DNA from: Saccopteryx bilineata
Lineage: Eukaryota > Chordata > Mammalia > Chiroptera > Emballonuridae
DNA length: 64,000 nucleotides
NCBI RefSeq assembly: GCF_036850765.1
Contig: NC_089492.1
Location: 290,134,590-290,198,589 of the forward strand
Direction of reading: 5' to 3'
A program made the position numbers and the translations under genes. Below, piece after piece: positions 11,308-22,700 of this stretch; the stretch's first letter is position 1; every line of letters starts with the position of its first letter. The notes beneath the pieces are model-generated. The model made no database searches. It was not told the DNA's origin and saw only the letters and a program-made list of their open reading frames with translations.

Positions 11308-12745
11308 TACACATACACATATATACATGTGTGTGTGTGTGTGTGTATGTATGTGTATACACAAATGGCCGGGGAGAAATTTATGGCCATATCTACCTAG
11401 AGAAAGGCCAGAAAAAAAAAATCAATGACTTCAGATTTCACTTCCAAGGAAGCAAGAAAAAGAAAATCAAACCAACTCCATAGGAAAGAGAATGGAAGGC
11501 ATTCTAAAGACAAGCATAAAGGGGTGTCATAGAAGGCTAATATACACAAAGAAAAACCAATCCAGTCAAAGGTAGATTCTCCGAGGAAGTATTAAAATCA
11601 ATAAACTAGTCAAACTGACAGACCAAGAACACAAGAGAAAGCACACGACAAAGGGAACGGAAAGGGTGAAGGGAGACGACGTTGCAGATCACCAGACTTC
11701 AGGAGCAGGGATTTGCTAAAGACCTTGTATCCCACGGATCTAACGAATTCCGACAACTCAAAAGCAATAGGAAAAAACAACAACAACCCAATAAAATGAG
11801 TAAATGATTTGAGCCGACACGTGGCCACAGAGGACACACCGATGGCCAAGAAGCACATGAGAAGATACCCTACATTGTTAGACAGAAAAACGAAAGCTGA
11901 GGCCACAAGGAAAATGCCACTCTATACCCACCATGCTGGCTAAATGCCAGGGTGGCCAGGATGAGGAGTCACTCTGAGGCCCAAGTATTTATTAGAGGCA
12001 GGAAGACCAGGATCGGTTAGGAACCAACACGGCGATCCATCGATGACGAGATGATCTGTCTGAATGATCATCTTGGTCAATATATGGTATCAATGTGCCC
12101 GTTGGCTGAGATATTGGCAATGCTGGCACGTGGATCTGTACAAAATTATTGAACATGATGCTTAAGGTCTGCAAAATAACGGATTTAAATCTTTCCTTAG
12201 TTGAAACAAGTGAGAGAAATATCTATTTGAAGCTGTGAAGTAATAAATTGTTAAATGGAAGAAGTCAAGGTGTGAGCCAGTGTACCGACTTTGCTACTTT
12301 TAAAATAAAACTAACAAAAATGATTACCCCTTAAAGGAAGACAGAGGAAGGGAGGGGGTCGAAAGTGACACTTTTCTGACTTTATCTTGTTTCTACTTGG
12401 CATCATTTATAAATACAGAAGCCCATTTGAAAATCCTATGAGGAATAAAAATTGGAAACAAAATGAAAGAATTATATATAGTATATAGCATGTAACTATG
12501 TAGTAAATACTATTGATACATAGTTAATAATGCTGTAAAGTATATTTGAAAGTTGCTGAGAGGGTAGATCTTAAATGTTTTCACCAAAAATATATGACAT
12601 GATGAAGGTGTTAATTAGGGCTATGGTGGGAGTTGCTTTGCAACGTATATATTAATATATATATCAAATCAGCATGTTGTACACTTTAACCTTATGCAAT
12701 ATTCTTTGTCAACTACATCTCGATAGAGTGGGACAAAAAAATGAC
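10690..12745 (+). mobile_element. L1 copy with central ORF2 deletion
   Basis: From about 10850 to 11190 the plus strand matches L1 ORF2 downstream of the endonuclease: CACCTCTGCAATGACAGACA, AAAGCAAGGGCTTAACC, TGATGTTCTCTGAGCCTGG, ACACTTGGAAATTA. It resumes after an AT/GT microsatellite at about 11365 (GGAGAAATTTATGGCC, AAATCAATGACTTCAG). By 11800 it has jumped to the ORF2 end (GGCCAAGAAGCACATGAGAA). It finishes with a typical L1 3' UTR: CATGTTGTACACTTTAACC and CAACTACATCTCGATAGAG. The reverse transcriptase core is missing, so roughly 2 kb has been lost. It is entirely inactive. Confidence 0.83.
11250..11350. repeat. (AT)n-(GT)n compound microsatellite
   Basis: A perfect AT tract of about 52 bp (11250-11301) is followed by an ACAT-rich bridge and a GT tract (about 11328-11346) with ATGT variants. 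It sits inside the L1 ORF2 remnant. Long pure AT tracts extrude cruciforms easily, so length variation between individuals is likely. Confidence 0.97.
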
Positions 12746-12751
12746 ATGGTG

Positions 12752-12916
12752 AAAAAAAAATTTATTAATTGATTTGAGAAAGGGAGAGAAACATCAATTT
12801 GTTCCATTTATTTAGGCATTCATTGGTTGATTCCTTCAGGTGCCTTGACTGGGGATTGAACCTGCAACCTTGGAGTATTGGGAAGATGCTCTAACCGACT
12901 GAGCTACCTGGACAGG
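12752..12916 (-). mobile_element. older tRNA-derived bat SINE
   Basis: The minus strand gives a tRNA-like head (GTAGCTCAGTCGGTTAGAGC, then GGTTGCAGGTTCAATCCCC as the B box). After it come a short tail with CAATGAATGCC and ATTGATGTTTCTCTCCC, and an A-rich end (plus-strand GAAAAAAAAATTTATTAATTG at the left). At about 165 bp it matches the short Ves-type SINE layout, unlike the long-bodied SINEs elsewhere in the window. It lies just past the 3' end of the L1. The target duplication is unclear. Confidence 0.85.
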
Positions 12917-13636
12917 TGAGAATCCTTTTCCACTGCTTTAGAATGCGGTCCTGTGGCTGCCCACCTGTAGTCGGTACATTGATGCACTCAAAGTGTAAGG
13001 GCTGCCGCAAAGATATCTGAAAACTCATTTTAAAAGTCTTATTATTTTTTAGTCGTATTGGTATTACTTTTTAAAAAGTATTATAAAGGAAAGGGATTCA
13101 AGTTCATAAATTATGTTTATATTCTTAAATTCCAGGGTTTTTAGATTAAAAAAAGAGAGAGATACCATTATGGAATTGAAGAAATTAAACAACATACCTA
13201 TAATGGTGAGTGTGAATTGAAAATATCAGTCTGCTGTTATGATACTTGGTTTTTTTTAAAAGGGCAATTTGTTAGTACTGCCTATTAAAAACGCCCAGAA
13301 GCAAATGGCTCCATTAGCACACAGAGTGAGGTCCCTATGTTTTATTGCTCATGAATGAGAACCAGGGGTCTGGAAAAAATGTTTGATTTGGGGTCTGGGG
13401 CAGGAAATGCCCCAAGATGAGCCTGCCCAGGGGCAGCTGGTGCCCAACGCTGGGCACGGTCAAAGACCATTGCTCTGCCAGTGAACACAAGGGCCAACAT
13501 GACAGGGCTGCCATTGTTCAAAGACAGTATGAGCATCAAAAATAATGACTTCACGATGTGAAAAACATAAAACCTGTGACTTTATGACGCTATTCCCAAA
13601 GAGGAAGCAGAGTGAGATCAAACAAGAGTGTGGGAG
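12917..13636. other. unassigned AT-rich sequence
   Basis: AT-rich, non-coding, possibly more old L1-derived DNA, but without a segment I can place with confidence. Confidence 0.35.
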
Positions 13637-13670
13637 AGAGAGAGAGAGAAATGAGATAGAGAGATGGGGG

Positions 13671-13712
<42 letters not shown>

Positions 13713-13774
13713 ATCTATCTATCCATCCATTATCTACCTACCTACCTACCTACCTACCTATCTATCTATCTCTA

Positions 13775-13814
<40 letters not shown>

Positions 13815-13817
13815 ATC
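13637..13817. repeat. (GA)n then (TATC)n/(CTAC)n tetranucleotide array
   Basis: A short GA run (13634-13649) precedes a TATC array from about 13671 to 13815. A CTAC-rich block interrupts it (about 13734-13760), together with CATC variants. Such arrays are usually length-polymorphic. Confidence 0.97.
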
Positions 13818-14034
13818 GAGAGATCAATTGTGAGCACAAAATTCTTACTCTAATAATAAGCAATTCAAGGGAAATGGTTAAGCATTTATCCATCTTTCTG
13901 TATGAGAGTTATATTATCCTGGTTGATGAGAGAAAATTCTTAAGAGAAAAATCTTAGTTTATAAATGTGGAAGGGTTGTTAGAATTAGAAAATCATCACT
14001 TGTTTTTCTCAATCACCAATTCTGGCAAAGACGG

Positions 14035-14165
14035 CCAGCAGACAGGACCATTAGATGGAAGGCACAGAGACGTTAAGGACTTGCCCTGGGTCACACAGCA
14101 AATGGGTGACAGAGGCAGGATCCGAACTCCACCAGTCTGACTCTAGAGGTAACCACTGCTCTGTT
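14035..14165 (+). mobile_element. MIR SINE
   Basis: Clear MIR core on the plus strand: AAGGACTTGCCCTGGGTCAC, then ACAGCAAATGGGTGACAGAG, GCAGGATCCGAACTCC and AGTCTGACTCTAGAG. These follow the MIR consensus order, ending near the CTCTGTT after 14157. Confidence 0.87.
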
Positions 14166-15183
14166 TTCTTTTCTTTTTTTTTTTTACTCACAAAATGGGA
14201 ATAGAAGCTAAAATTCTTCACTCCTTCCAGGAATACTCATAGTGCACAGAGCTCACAGGGACTACACATGCCCAGGCTTAAATAGGGTTTACATCAAGCT
14301 TGTGGGTCCATGGGTGTCCATTATACTGTTCTCTGTGCTTTACTGCATGTTTGAAAGTTATCTTAACAATAGGAAAAAGGAACCAAGAAATGAGATCAGT
14401 AGTTGATTGCCATCAATTCATCTGAGTAGTACAGATTGATAACATTTACCTCTTGTCAGACCAGAACGACAAAGCTGTATTCGATACGTGTGGCATTTGA
14501 AATTGGGGTTATGAAGAGAGTTCAGCCTCCAACTTACTTCAGAATCGTTTTCGGTTGGACCTTGACGGAGAAGTCTTGCCTCTCCCCGGGCAGCGATACA
14601 TCATGATAACACAGGTTTAAAAGTCCGCCTCGCCATCCCTTCCATTCACCAGGCGCGGAGGCCTGAAAGGCAGACTGATGCTCCTTGCTATCTATCCAGA
14701 GCCCAGCGGGACCAGAATCCCTCGAGTCCTAGGGGAGCAGGCACGCCGTCTGCAGCGTGGGAGGACCTCCTGCATCCCCTACTGGCCGGTTCCCACCCTG
14801 TAATGAGATTGAGCCCTACACAGTGAGTCTCGCCCCGCTTGGCATTGAGAGTGCCTGGTGGGTGGGGCTGTGTGGAGTGTGTTTACTTCATCCCCCCCCC
14901 CCCCCATCAACAACACAGTTAAGCAGTAACGCACACACAGGCGGGACTGTCCCAAGTCCTCCCAGGAAGGAGGGAACCTGCCAGCCAGAAAACAGGCTGC
15001 AGGTCTCCAAGGTGTGGAACTTTCCACTTAACACCTTGGCGAATGTGTTGACTTTTTTTTTTTATTATATCTAAACTTTGTTCAACTATAATTACAGTGA
15101 GATTGCATCTAATCGTGTTGGTACTCTTTGAACACATTCAGGGCGGTCTCAAGCGATGTGGCATGAAAACTGGCCATTTCTAT
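14166..15183. other. unassigned sequence with a poly-C run
   Basis: Holds a T-rich patch at 14167-14185, a 14-C run at 14892-14905 and a T run at 15052-15064. Around 14450-14660 is unique sequence with scattered CpGs (GTATTCGATACGTGTGG at 14476-14492) that could be constrained. Around 14320-14380 the text resembles an old L1 3' end, but I could not place it securely. Confidence 0.4.
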
Positions 15184-15206
15184 CCCCCCCCCCCCCCCCC
15201 CCCCCC
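15184..15206. repeat. poly-C run, 23 nt
   Basis: Twenty-three uninterrupted C residues followed by GCCC. The run is probably length-variable and error-prone in sequencing. Confidence 0.95.
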
Positions 15207-15364
15207 GCCCAGGACCCTCCTCTCCTGCTGCCTTGGATTGCGGTTCTGAGTTCTGAGTTATTCAGGCGGCAGGGCTGAATCCTGGACATGGAGCCCAGCA
15301 GAGTTCCAGGGCTGTGGTCACGGGCCTAATGGGTATCCAGGAAATAAGTTAAAGCATTGCATGG

Positions 15365-15480
15365 GCTTGTCGAGGACAAGGAATGGCTGTTCTTTTGGTG
15401 TCCAGGGGACTTGGCACAAGACCTGGGCGCTGTTAGTAAATTGGTGAATGAATGTGTGAATGAATGAATGAATGAATGGA
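15365..15480 (+). mobile_element. L2 3' end
   Basis: Plus-strand wording matches the L2 tail: GAGGACAAGGAATGGCTG, TGTCCAGGGGACTTGGCAC, then TTGGTGAATGAATG and the terminal TGAA repeats (15452-15477) on which L2 copies end. Confidence 0.7.
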
Positions 15481-15914
15481 GAGTCCTCTCATCCTGGTGC
15501 CCTCACAATCCACACCCCTGTTGGGGAAGGAGACTGGCCCTGTTACCCACATTGCCTGGTCCTTGGCTTTAGAAGACCACCCACAGTAATCTTGACCCCT
15601 GCCTCACCTGTCGGGGCATGAACAGCCCTGGCACCTGCATCCCATGCCCTTGAGCTGAAGGCTGAATGTAGATGGAGCCATTCTGGAGTTTCACTGCTTT
15701 CTGAGGTGGGGGTCTCTTGGGGAGGGGGCTCATGGCTGGCAGGTCTGGGCAGGGTGTGGGGCAGGGGGCCCCTCCTCCTTGTCCCCTTCTGCTCCGCCAC
15801 CCCCAAGGCTGGGCCCTCATGGAATCCGCCAGCCCTGAGGCCTCTCTCTGACAGATTCTGCCAAGACAATTGGACCTGTCAGGACCCATCAGGGCAGGCT
15901 GGTTTCAGGCAGTG

Positions 15915-16145
15915 AATTGAATTTGCAAGCCAGATAATCGGTTATTGATTGGAAGGGCGAGCTGTGGCTCCCCCCGGCTTCTGCGGAAATGAACTCCTCT
16001 CTTTCTGGAACATTTACTTGTTGGAACAAAGTAGTGAGGGTTTACAGCTGGATAGACAGAGCCAGCTCTGAAGACGTGACCTGAGTCAGCTGGGTCCCCC
16101 GCCTCCTGTCCCTGTCAATGTCATTTATGTAGGTGAAATTGGGCT
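15915..16145. promoter_or_regulatory. candidate conserved non-coding element (weak)
   Basis: Unique sequence with words such as AATCGGTTATTGATTGG (15937-15953), GAACATTTACTTGTTGGAAC and TCATTTATGTAGG. No repeat match or coding frame explains it. Support is compositional only. Confidence 0.2.
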
Positions 16146-18489
16146 AACAAGCTTGGCCTGGAACAGGGAGGGTTCTGTCTAGCCCACCCAGCAGGAGATG
16201 AGATTCCCATTGAACGGAGGCGCCAAAGCTGGGGATAAGAAGTCTTTTGGACACAGGGGAGGGGAGGGAGCCCCACCCTGGCCATGCAGCCCACTCCCCT
16301 CTCCCCCAGCTCCGTGGGTCCTTTACAGCCCCGCCATGGCCACCACCTGACACCTCTGGCCCCCAGATTCCCACTGAGGGCGGGTCTCTATCCTGCCAAG
16401 CCAGAGCCAGGACCAGGGCTTGGCCACGGTCCCCAGAGCCCCAGTTCTAGGACGCCTCTGACTGTAGGCGCACTGTTGACTCACCAGCAGCACCTTGGGA
16501 ATGCACACGAAAACCCATTACATTTCGCATTCATCATCGTTATAAAACGTGTCCCGGTTCCAGACAAGCTAAAAGGCGAGGGAGAGAACCGTGTGTGTTA
16601 GAACCCGGGAGTGCGGTGTTGTCGTTCTCATTATTAGCATGTTTACATCTCTCTCTGTACCGGGAGGGTTTGCTGCGGGGAGCTGAGCCGGCTGCTCCCA
16701 CATGCCTCCCCCCCCCCCCCCCCCCCGCCCTCCTACACATCGTGCTGAGAGGCGGTCAGTGGAGGAGGCTCAGGTGCGCGCATGTTTACCTGGCCCGCAC
16801 TGTGTCCAGCCACAGACTGGGTGAGGCCCTCCTGATTTCCCAACCCCCTTCAGCCCAGAGAGGAGTCTGTGGTGGTGGTGGTGGGGTGTCACCTGGAGCC
16901 TGTGTCTCCCTCCCAGTATAGCTGACGCTCTCCTTGGGGGCTCGCCATTTCCCTCCCTAAAGCCCTGAGCTAGGGAACAGGGTGCGCCCGAGAATCTATC
17001 CTTCTGAGACAAAGCAGGCTGGCCAAGGCCTGGTCTGGGACGCTGACCCCGAGGGCAGGGCCGCTGCTCTTGCTAACAGACACAGGGGTTGGGGAGAAGG
17101 GGGCTGGGTGCAGGTCAGCGTCCGTCCGGTTCTCCTGTCCTGGTGCCTAAGTTCACTCCAAGGAGTGCAGGGTTCTAGGCTGGAGCCTGGCCGTCTGGGT
17201 TCTCGGGAAGTGGGTCTGTCGAGGTGAGAGGCCCTGACGTGCTCATTCAAGCTTGCTGGGGGGCTTTCTGTGTGGGCTGTGGGCCTGCCTGAGTCAGGAG
17301 CAGCCTCGTGCTTGCCTGTTAAGTGAAGGAATAATACCCACCTGCTCTGCTTTCTCCTGGGGATCTGGGCCGGCAGCTGGCAGCGTTGGCCTCTGGGCCC
17401 CAGAGGGTCCAAGTGCACAGTGAGGAGATTCCTTGCTCTCAACCCTGGGCTTCCCCCTTGCTCTGCACCGTCCTCCAGGGGCCCTGTCTTGGCAGGACGG
17501 TGCTCGCGAGGGACATCTTCTGTGGTGGCTTCCTCTTTGCCTGGAAGGACGCTGAAGCTAGTTTGCACCTTCGTGCTCCAGGGGAGGGCCGCTATCAGCC
17601 CTGATGCCCAATCTCCATTCTGCACGGAGGAGCTTTCTTGCCCTGGCTACGAGGTTGGAGCTGGGTCCCAGAGCCAGGCCACCTTCTGTGTGTTCCCGGC
17701 CACCTCTGTCCGAAAGGGTGAGCAGGTTTTGCAGTTGGATCTTGAGCTGGCCAGGGACCCAGGCAGCATGGTGCTCATGTTTGCCCCGGAGGGAGCCCTT
17801 TCTACCTGCGAGCATTAGCTCCCTCTTGGCTTCAGTCTGAGGGAGACGCTGTGAGTTAGACAGAGGCTGGGCCGTGCAGGAAGAGAGGACACTGGAAACC
17901 TGGAGTGACAGGTTCCCTGGGGACCTGAGTCAACACACAGCCAATCCCGGTCCCCCAGGGTTCCTCACCTCAGAGAGTTTGGCCTTCGGTCCCTGGAATG
18001 TCCAGGAGCAGGGACTCTGTCTTGTTAATTTTTTGGTCACCTTGGGGTTAATTGGGGATACGGAATGCCTCCTTACTGCAGGTTTGGTGTGAACATAACT
18101 GCATTGTGGTTCCCCTTCCTGCCCTAGGAAGCCCAGTGTGGGACTGAGATGGAGTCCGGGGGTGACGTGGTGGTCGGGTCCTCATTCCCTAGGCAGCGCC
18201 TGGTTCTGGAGGGACACCTGTGGAAGGTGCGGGGAACCCTGGACACACCTTGTGGGCTTTTCAAACAAGCCCTCTGGCATGAGTCAAGGTTTCCCCGTCT
18301 CCTGCCTCCCTCCTTCCCTCTCCTCCCCAGGTGAGGAGGGTGCCTCTGGCAGGCTCCCAGGGGGTGGCGCTTCCTATGCTCTTCCCCTTTCTTCTGAGAG
18401 ACAATGAGGGGGAGAGGAAACACATCAAGCAGTAGCGACTGATTGGATAGGGGGGACTGAATGCCGGCGGGGCTCCCTGGACAAGCCAG
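16146..18489. other. unassigned GC-rich sequence
   Basis: Contains a 19-C run at 16708-16726. Open frames of up to 209 codons (minus, 16996-17625) overlap frames on the other strand and have no recognisable domain. The unique segment 16500-16650 keeps several CpGs and AT-rich words (CATTCATCATCGTTATAAAACG), so it could be constrained, but I cannot show it. Confidence 0.4.
16708..16726. repeat. poly-C run, 19 nt
   Basis: Nineteen C residues, again followed by GCCC as at 15184-15206. Confidence 0.95.
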
Positions 18490-18862
18490 GTTCAGCTCTG
18501 GGCTGAACCGTGCCCCCACTCCCCCCAGCAAATCCAGAAGTTGAAGCCCCAAGCACCAGGACCTCAGAATGCAACCACATTTTGAGACAGGGTCTTTAAA
18601 GAGGGGATTAAGTTAATTAAAATGAGGCCACTTGGGCCCCGATCCAGTCTGATGGATGTCCTTGTAAGAAGAAGGAACACTGGGGACGTTCCAGCCGAGA
18701 GGAGAGGCCGCCTGAGGACACAGGGAGAAGGCGGCCATCGGCAAACCGAGGGGGGCGGCCTCGGAGGATACCAACCCCACCTGCACCGTGACCTTGCACT
18801 TCCAGTCTCCAGAGCTACTAGAAAATAAATCCTGTTGTTTAAGCCACTCGGTGGGTGGTACA
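18490..18862 (-). mobile_element. MLT1 (ERVL-MaLR) LTR
   Basis: Minus-strand MLT1. Plus-strand landmarks in order: GGGCTGAACCGTGCCCCC, ACCTCAGAATGCAACCAC, GGGTCTTTAAAGAGGGGATT, GTCCTTGTAAGAAGAAGG, GAGGACACAGGGAGAAGGCG, CCAGAGCTACTAGAAAATAA and GTTTAAGCCACTCGGTG. This is nearly the whole LTR and one of the best preserved MaLR copies in the window. Confidence 0.9.
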
Positions 18863-19194
18863 TTGTCCCCCACCCCGCGCAGATGCGTGAGGTGCTACAT
18901 TGTTTCGGCTGCCTGCGCAGATGGGTGCGGTGCAGACACCGTGGGCTCGCTCAGTGCCCAGCGGAGCGAGCGGCATCCTCCAGCGCGGACAGGACGTCCG
19001 GGGTTCTCAGCAACTCCTGCTCTGTCTGCACCTGGCACCTCTCCTTCCTCCGGGGGCTGCCCCCATTCCATCTGGCCTGCTCCTGAGTGGGGGTGAGGGG
19101 GGGGGACGCCACGTGCTGACCCACCGCGGAGGACTCCAGCAGCTGGCCCCGCTTGCTCGCCGCGTGCAGGGTGCTGGGGCGGCTCCTCGTTTGT

Positions 19195-19330
19195 CTCCGC
19201 TAATGAAGCCCCGCTGGAGAGACGCGGGCCGGGAGCGCTGCCCGAGACCGTTTTCTGTTCGACAAAACGCTAATATTTCAACCCACTGGCCTCCAGTGAG
19301 GAATCCATAATTAACCGAGAGGAGATCACG
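19195..19330. promoter_or_regulatory. candidate conserved non-coding element (weak)
   Basis: Unique block with retained CpGs and homeobox-like cores: CGACAAAACGCTAATATTTC (19260-19279) and CCATAATTAACCGAGAGG (19306-19323). No repeat match. Confidence 0.22.
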
Positions 19331-19537
19331 GTTTCAAGCCGTCCCTGGGCACCAATTCTGCAGACCCACTTCTGGGCTGGAGGGGCCGTGGGCTTGGCCC
19401 ACAGCAATTATTCTTATTTTCTTAACTAACAGGGAAGGACATGTGGAAGGGGTAGGGGTCAATGAAATGTGTCTCTCTGAGTTGTTTTGAGGGATAAAGT
19501 AAAGGAAAAGCTAAATTGATGACATAACAACAAGTGA

Positions 19538-19567
19538 CCCCCCCCCCCCCCCACACACACACACACA
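19538..19567. repeat. poly-C (15) plus (AC)n
   Basis: Fifteen C residues at 19538-19552 run directly into AC dinucleotides up to about 19566. Confidence 0.95.
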
Positions 19568-19796
19568 TGCAGAGACACCGCGCTCTGTGTCGGCTGTACT
19601 GGCTCCTTAGGGTTGATCTCAACTCTCAGCACAGGGATCTGCCCGAGGGCCCGGGGACCGAGGATGTCGACCTTCTGGTTCGAGCATTTCTTCCTCAGTT
19701 GCTTCTCTTGAAATCATTAATGACCCCCCCCCCACCCCTATGCTTTTCAAAGCTGGCTCACCAGTGACAGCTGTGGTGGCAAGAAATGGGCCCAAA

Positions 19797-22700
19797 GAGC
19801 CAGCTTTGAATCCCCGCCCCCTCTGCTGTGGACCCAGCAAGTCACTGGGCACTCCCCTGCCCCCTCTGCTGTGGACCCCAGCAAGTCACTGGGCAACCCC
19901 CCAGTCCCCCTCTGCTGTGGACCCCAGCAAGTCACTGGGCACTCCCCCGCCCCCTCTGCTGTGGACCCCAGCAAGTCACTGGGCAACCCCCCAGTCCCCC
20001 TCTGCTGTGGACCCCAGCAAGTCACTGGGCACTCCCCCGCCCCCCTCTGCTGTGGACCCCAGCAAGTCACTGGGCACTCCCCCGCCCCCTCTGCTGTGGA
20101 CCCCAGCAAGTCACTGGGCACTCCCCCGCCCCCCCCTGCTGTGGACCCCAGCAAGTCACTGGGCACTCCCCCGCCCCCTCTGCTGTGGACCCCAGCAAGT
20201 CACTGGGCACTCCCCCACCCCCCTCTGCTGTGGACCCCAGCAAGTCACTGGGCACTCCCCGGCCCCCTCTGCTGTGGACCCCAGCAAGTCACTGGGCACT
20301 CCCCCACCCCCCCTCCTGCTGTGGACCCCAGCACGTCACTGGGCACTCCCCGGCCCCCTCTGCTGTGGACCCCAGCAAGTCACTGGGCACTCCCCCACCC
20401 CCCCTCTGCTGTGGACCCCAGCAAGTCACTGGGCACTCCCCGGCCCCCTCTGCTGTGGACCCCAGCAAGCACTGGGCAACCCCCCAGTCCCCCTCTGCTG
20501 TGGACCCCAGCAAGTCACTGGGCAACCCCCCAGCCCCCCCTGCTGTGGACCCCAGCAAGTCACTGAGCACTCCCCCGCCCCCTCTGCTGTGGACCCCAGC
20601 AAGTCACTGGGCAACCCCCCAGCCCCCCCTCTGCTGTGGACCCCAGCAAGTCACTGGGCAACCCCCCAGCCCCCCCTCTGCTGTGGACCCCAGCAAGTCA
20701 CTGGGCAACCCCCCAGTCCCCCCTCTGCTGTGGACCCCAGCAAGTCACTGGGCAACCCCCCAGCCCCCCCCTCTGCTGTGGACCTCAGCAAGTCACTGGG
20801 CAACCCCCCAGCCCCCCCTCTGCTGTGGACCCCAGCAAGTCACTGGGCAACCCCCCAGTCCCCCTCTGCTGTGGACCCCAGCAAGTCACTGGGCAACCCC
20901 TCAGTCCCCCTCTGCTGTGGACCCCAGCAAGTCACTGGGCACTCCCCCGCCCCCTCTGCTGTGGACCCCAGCAAGTCACTGGGAAACCCCCCAGTCCCCC
21001 TCTGCTGTGGACCCCAGCAAGTCACTGGGAAACCCCCCAGTCCCCCTCTGCTGTGGACCCCAGCAAGTCACTGGGCACTCCCCCAGTCCCCCTCTACTGT
21101 GGACCCCAGCAAGTCACTGGGCACTCCCCCAGTCCCCCTCTACTGTGGACCCCAGCAAGTCACTGGGCACTCCCCCAGTCCCTCTCTACTGTGGACCCCA
21201 GCAAGTCACTGGGCACTCCCCCAGTCCCCCTCTACTGTGGACCCCAGCAAGTCACTGGGCACTCCCCCGCCCCCTCTGCTGTGGACCCCAGCAAGTCACT
21301 GGGCAACCCCCCAGCCCCCCCTCTGCTGTGGACCCCAGCAAGTCACTGGGCAACCCCTCAGTCCCCCTCTGCTGTGGACCCCAGCAAGTCACTGGGCACT
21401 CCCCCGCCCCCTCTGCTGTGGACCCCAGCAAGTCACTGGGCACTCCCCCGCCCCCTCTGCTGTGGACCCCAGCAAGTCACTGGGCACTCCCCCGCCCCCT
21501 CTGCTGTGGACCCCAGCAAGTCACTGGGCACTCCCCCGCCCCCTCTGCTGTGGACCCCAGCAAGTCACTGGGCACTCCCCCAGCCCCCCCCTCTGCTGTG
21601 GACCCCAGCAAGTCACTGGGCACTCCCCTGCCCCCCTCTGCTGTGGACCCCAGCAAGTCACTGGGCACTCCCCTGCCCCCCTCTGCTGTGGACCCCAGCA
21701 AGTCACTGGGCACTCCCCTGCCCCCTCTGCTGTGGACCCCAGCAAGTCACTGGGCACTCCCCCGCCCCCTCTGCTGTGGACCCCAGCAAGTCACTGGGCA
21801 CTCCCCTGCCCCCCCTGCTGTGGACCCCAGCAAGTCACTGGGCAACCCCCCAGTCCCCCTCTGCTGTGGACCCCAGCAAGTCACTGGGCACTCCCCTGCC
21901 CCCGTCTGCTGTGGACCCCAGCAAGTCACTGGGCACTCCCCTGCCCCCCTCTGCTGTGGACCCCAGCAAGTCACTGGGCACTCCCCTGCCCCCTCTGCTG
22001 TGGACCCCAGCAAGTCACTGGGCACTCCCCCGCCCCCTCTGCTGTGGACCCCAGCAAGTCACTGGGCACTCCCCTGCCCCTCTGCTGTGGACCCCAGCAA
22101 GTCACTGGGCACTCCCCCGCCCCCTCTGCTGTGGACCCCAGCAAGTCACTGGGCACTCCCCGCCCCCTCTACTGTGGACCCCAGCAAGTCACTGGGCAAC
22201 CCCCCCAGCCCCCCTCTGCTGTGGACCCCAGCAAGTCACTGGGCAACCCCCCAGTCCCCTCTGCTGTGGACCCCAGCAAGTCACTGGGCAACCCCTCAGT
22301 CCCCCTCTGCTGTGGACCCCAGCAAGTCTCTGGGCAACCCCTCAGTCCCCCTCTGCTGTGGACCCCAGCAAGTCACTGGGCACTCCCCCAGTCCCCCTCT
22401 GCTGTGGACCCCAGCAAGTCACTGGGTAACCTCCCAGTCCCCCCCTGCTGTGGACCCCAGCAAGTCACTGGACATCCTCCCCTCCTGTCCCCCCCTGCTG
22501 TGGACCCTAGCAAGTCACTGGGCAACCCCCCCCGCCCCCTCTGCTGTGGACCCCAGCAAGTCACTGGGCACTCCCCTGCCCCCTCTGCTGTGGACCCCAG
22601 CAAGTCACTGGGCACTCCCCCGCCCCCTCTGTTGTGGACCCCAGCAAGTCACTGGGCAACCTCCCAGTCCCCCCCTGCTGTGGACCCCAGCAAGTCACTG

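Noticed and set aside
13637..13817. Possible CRISPR-like or structured repeat array
   Set aside because: Simple tetranucleotide microsatellite with no spacers; the genome is mammalian.
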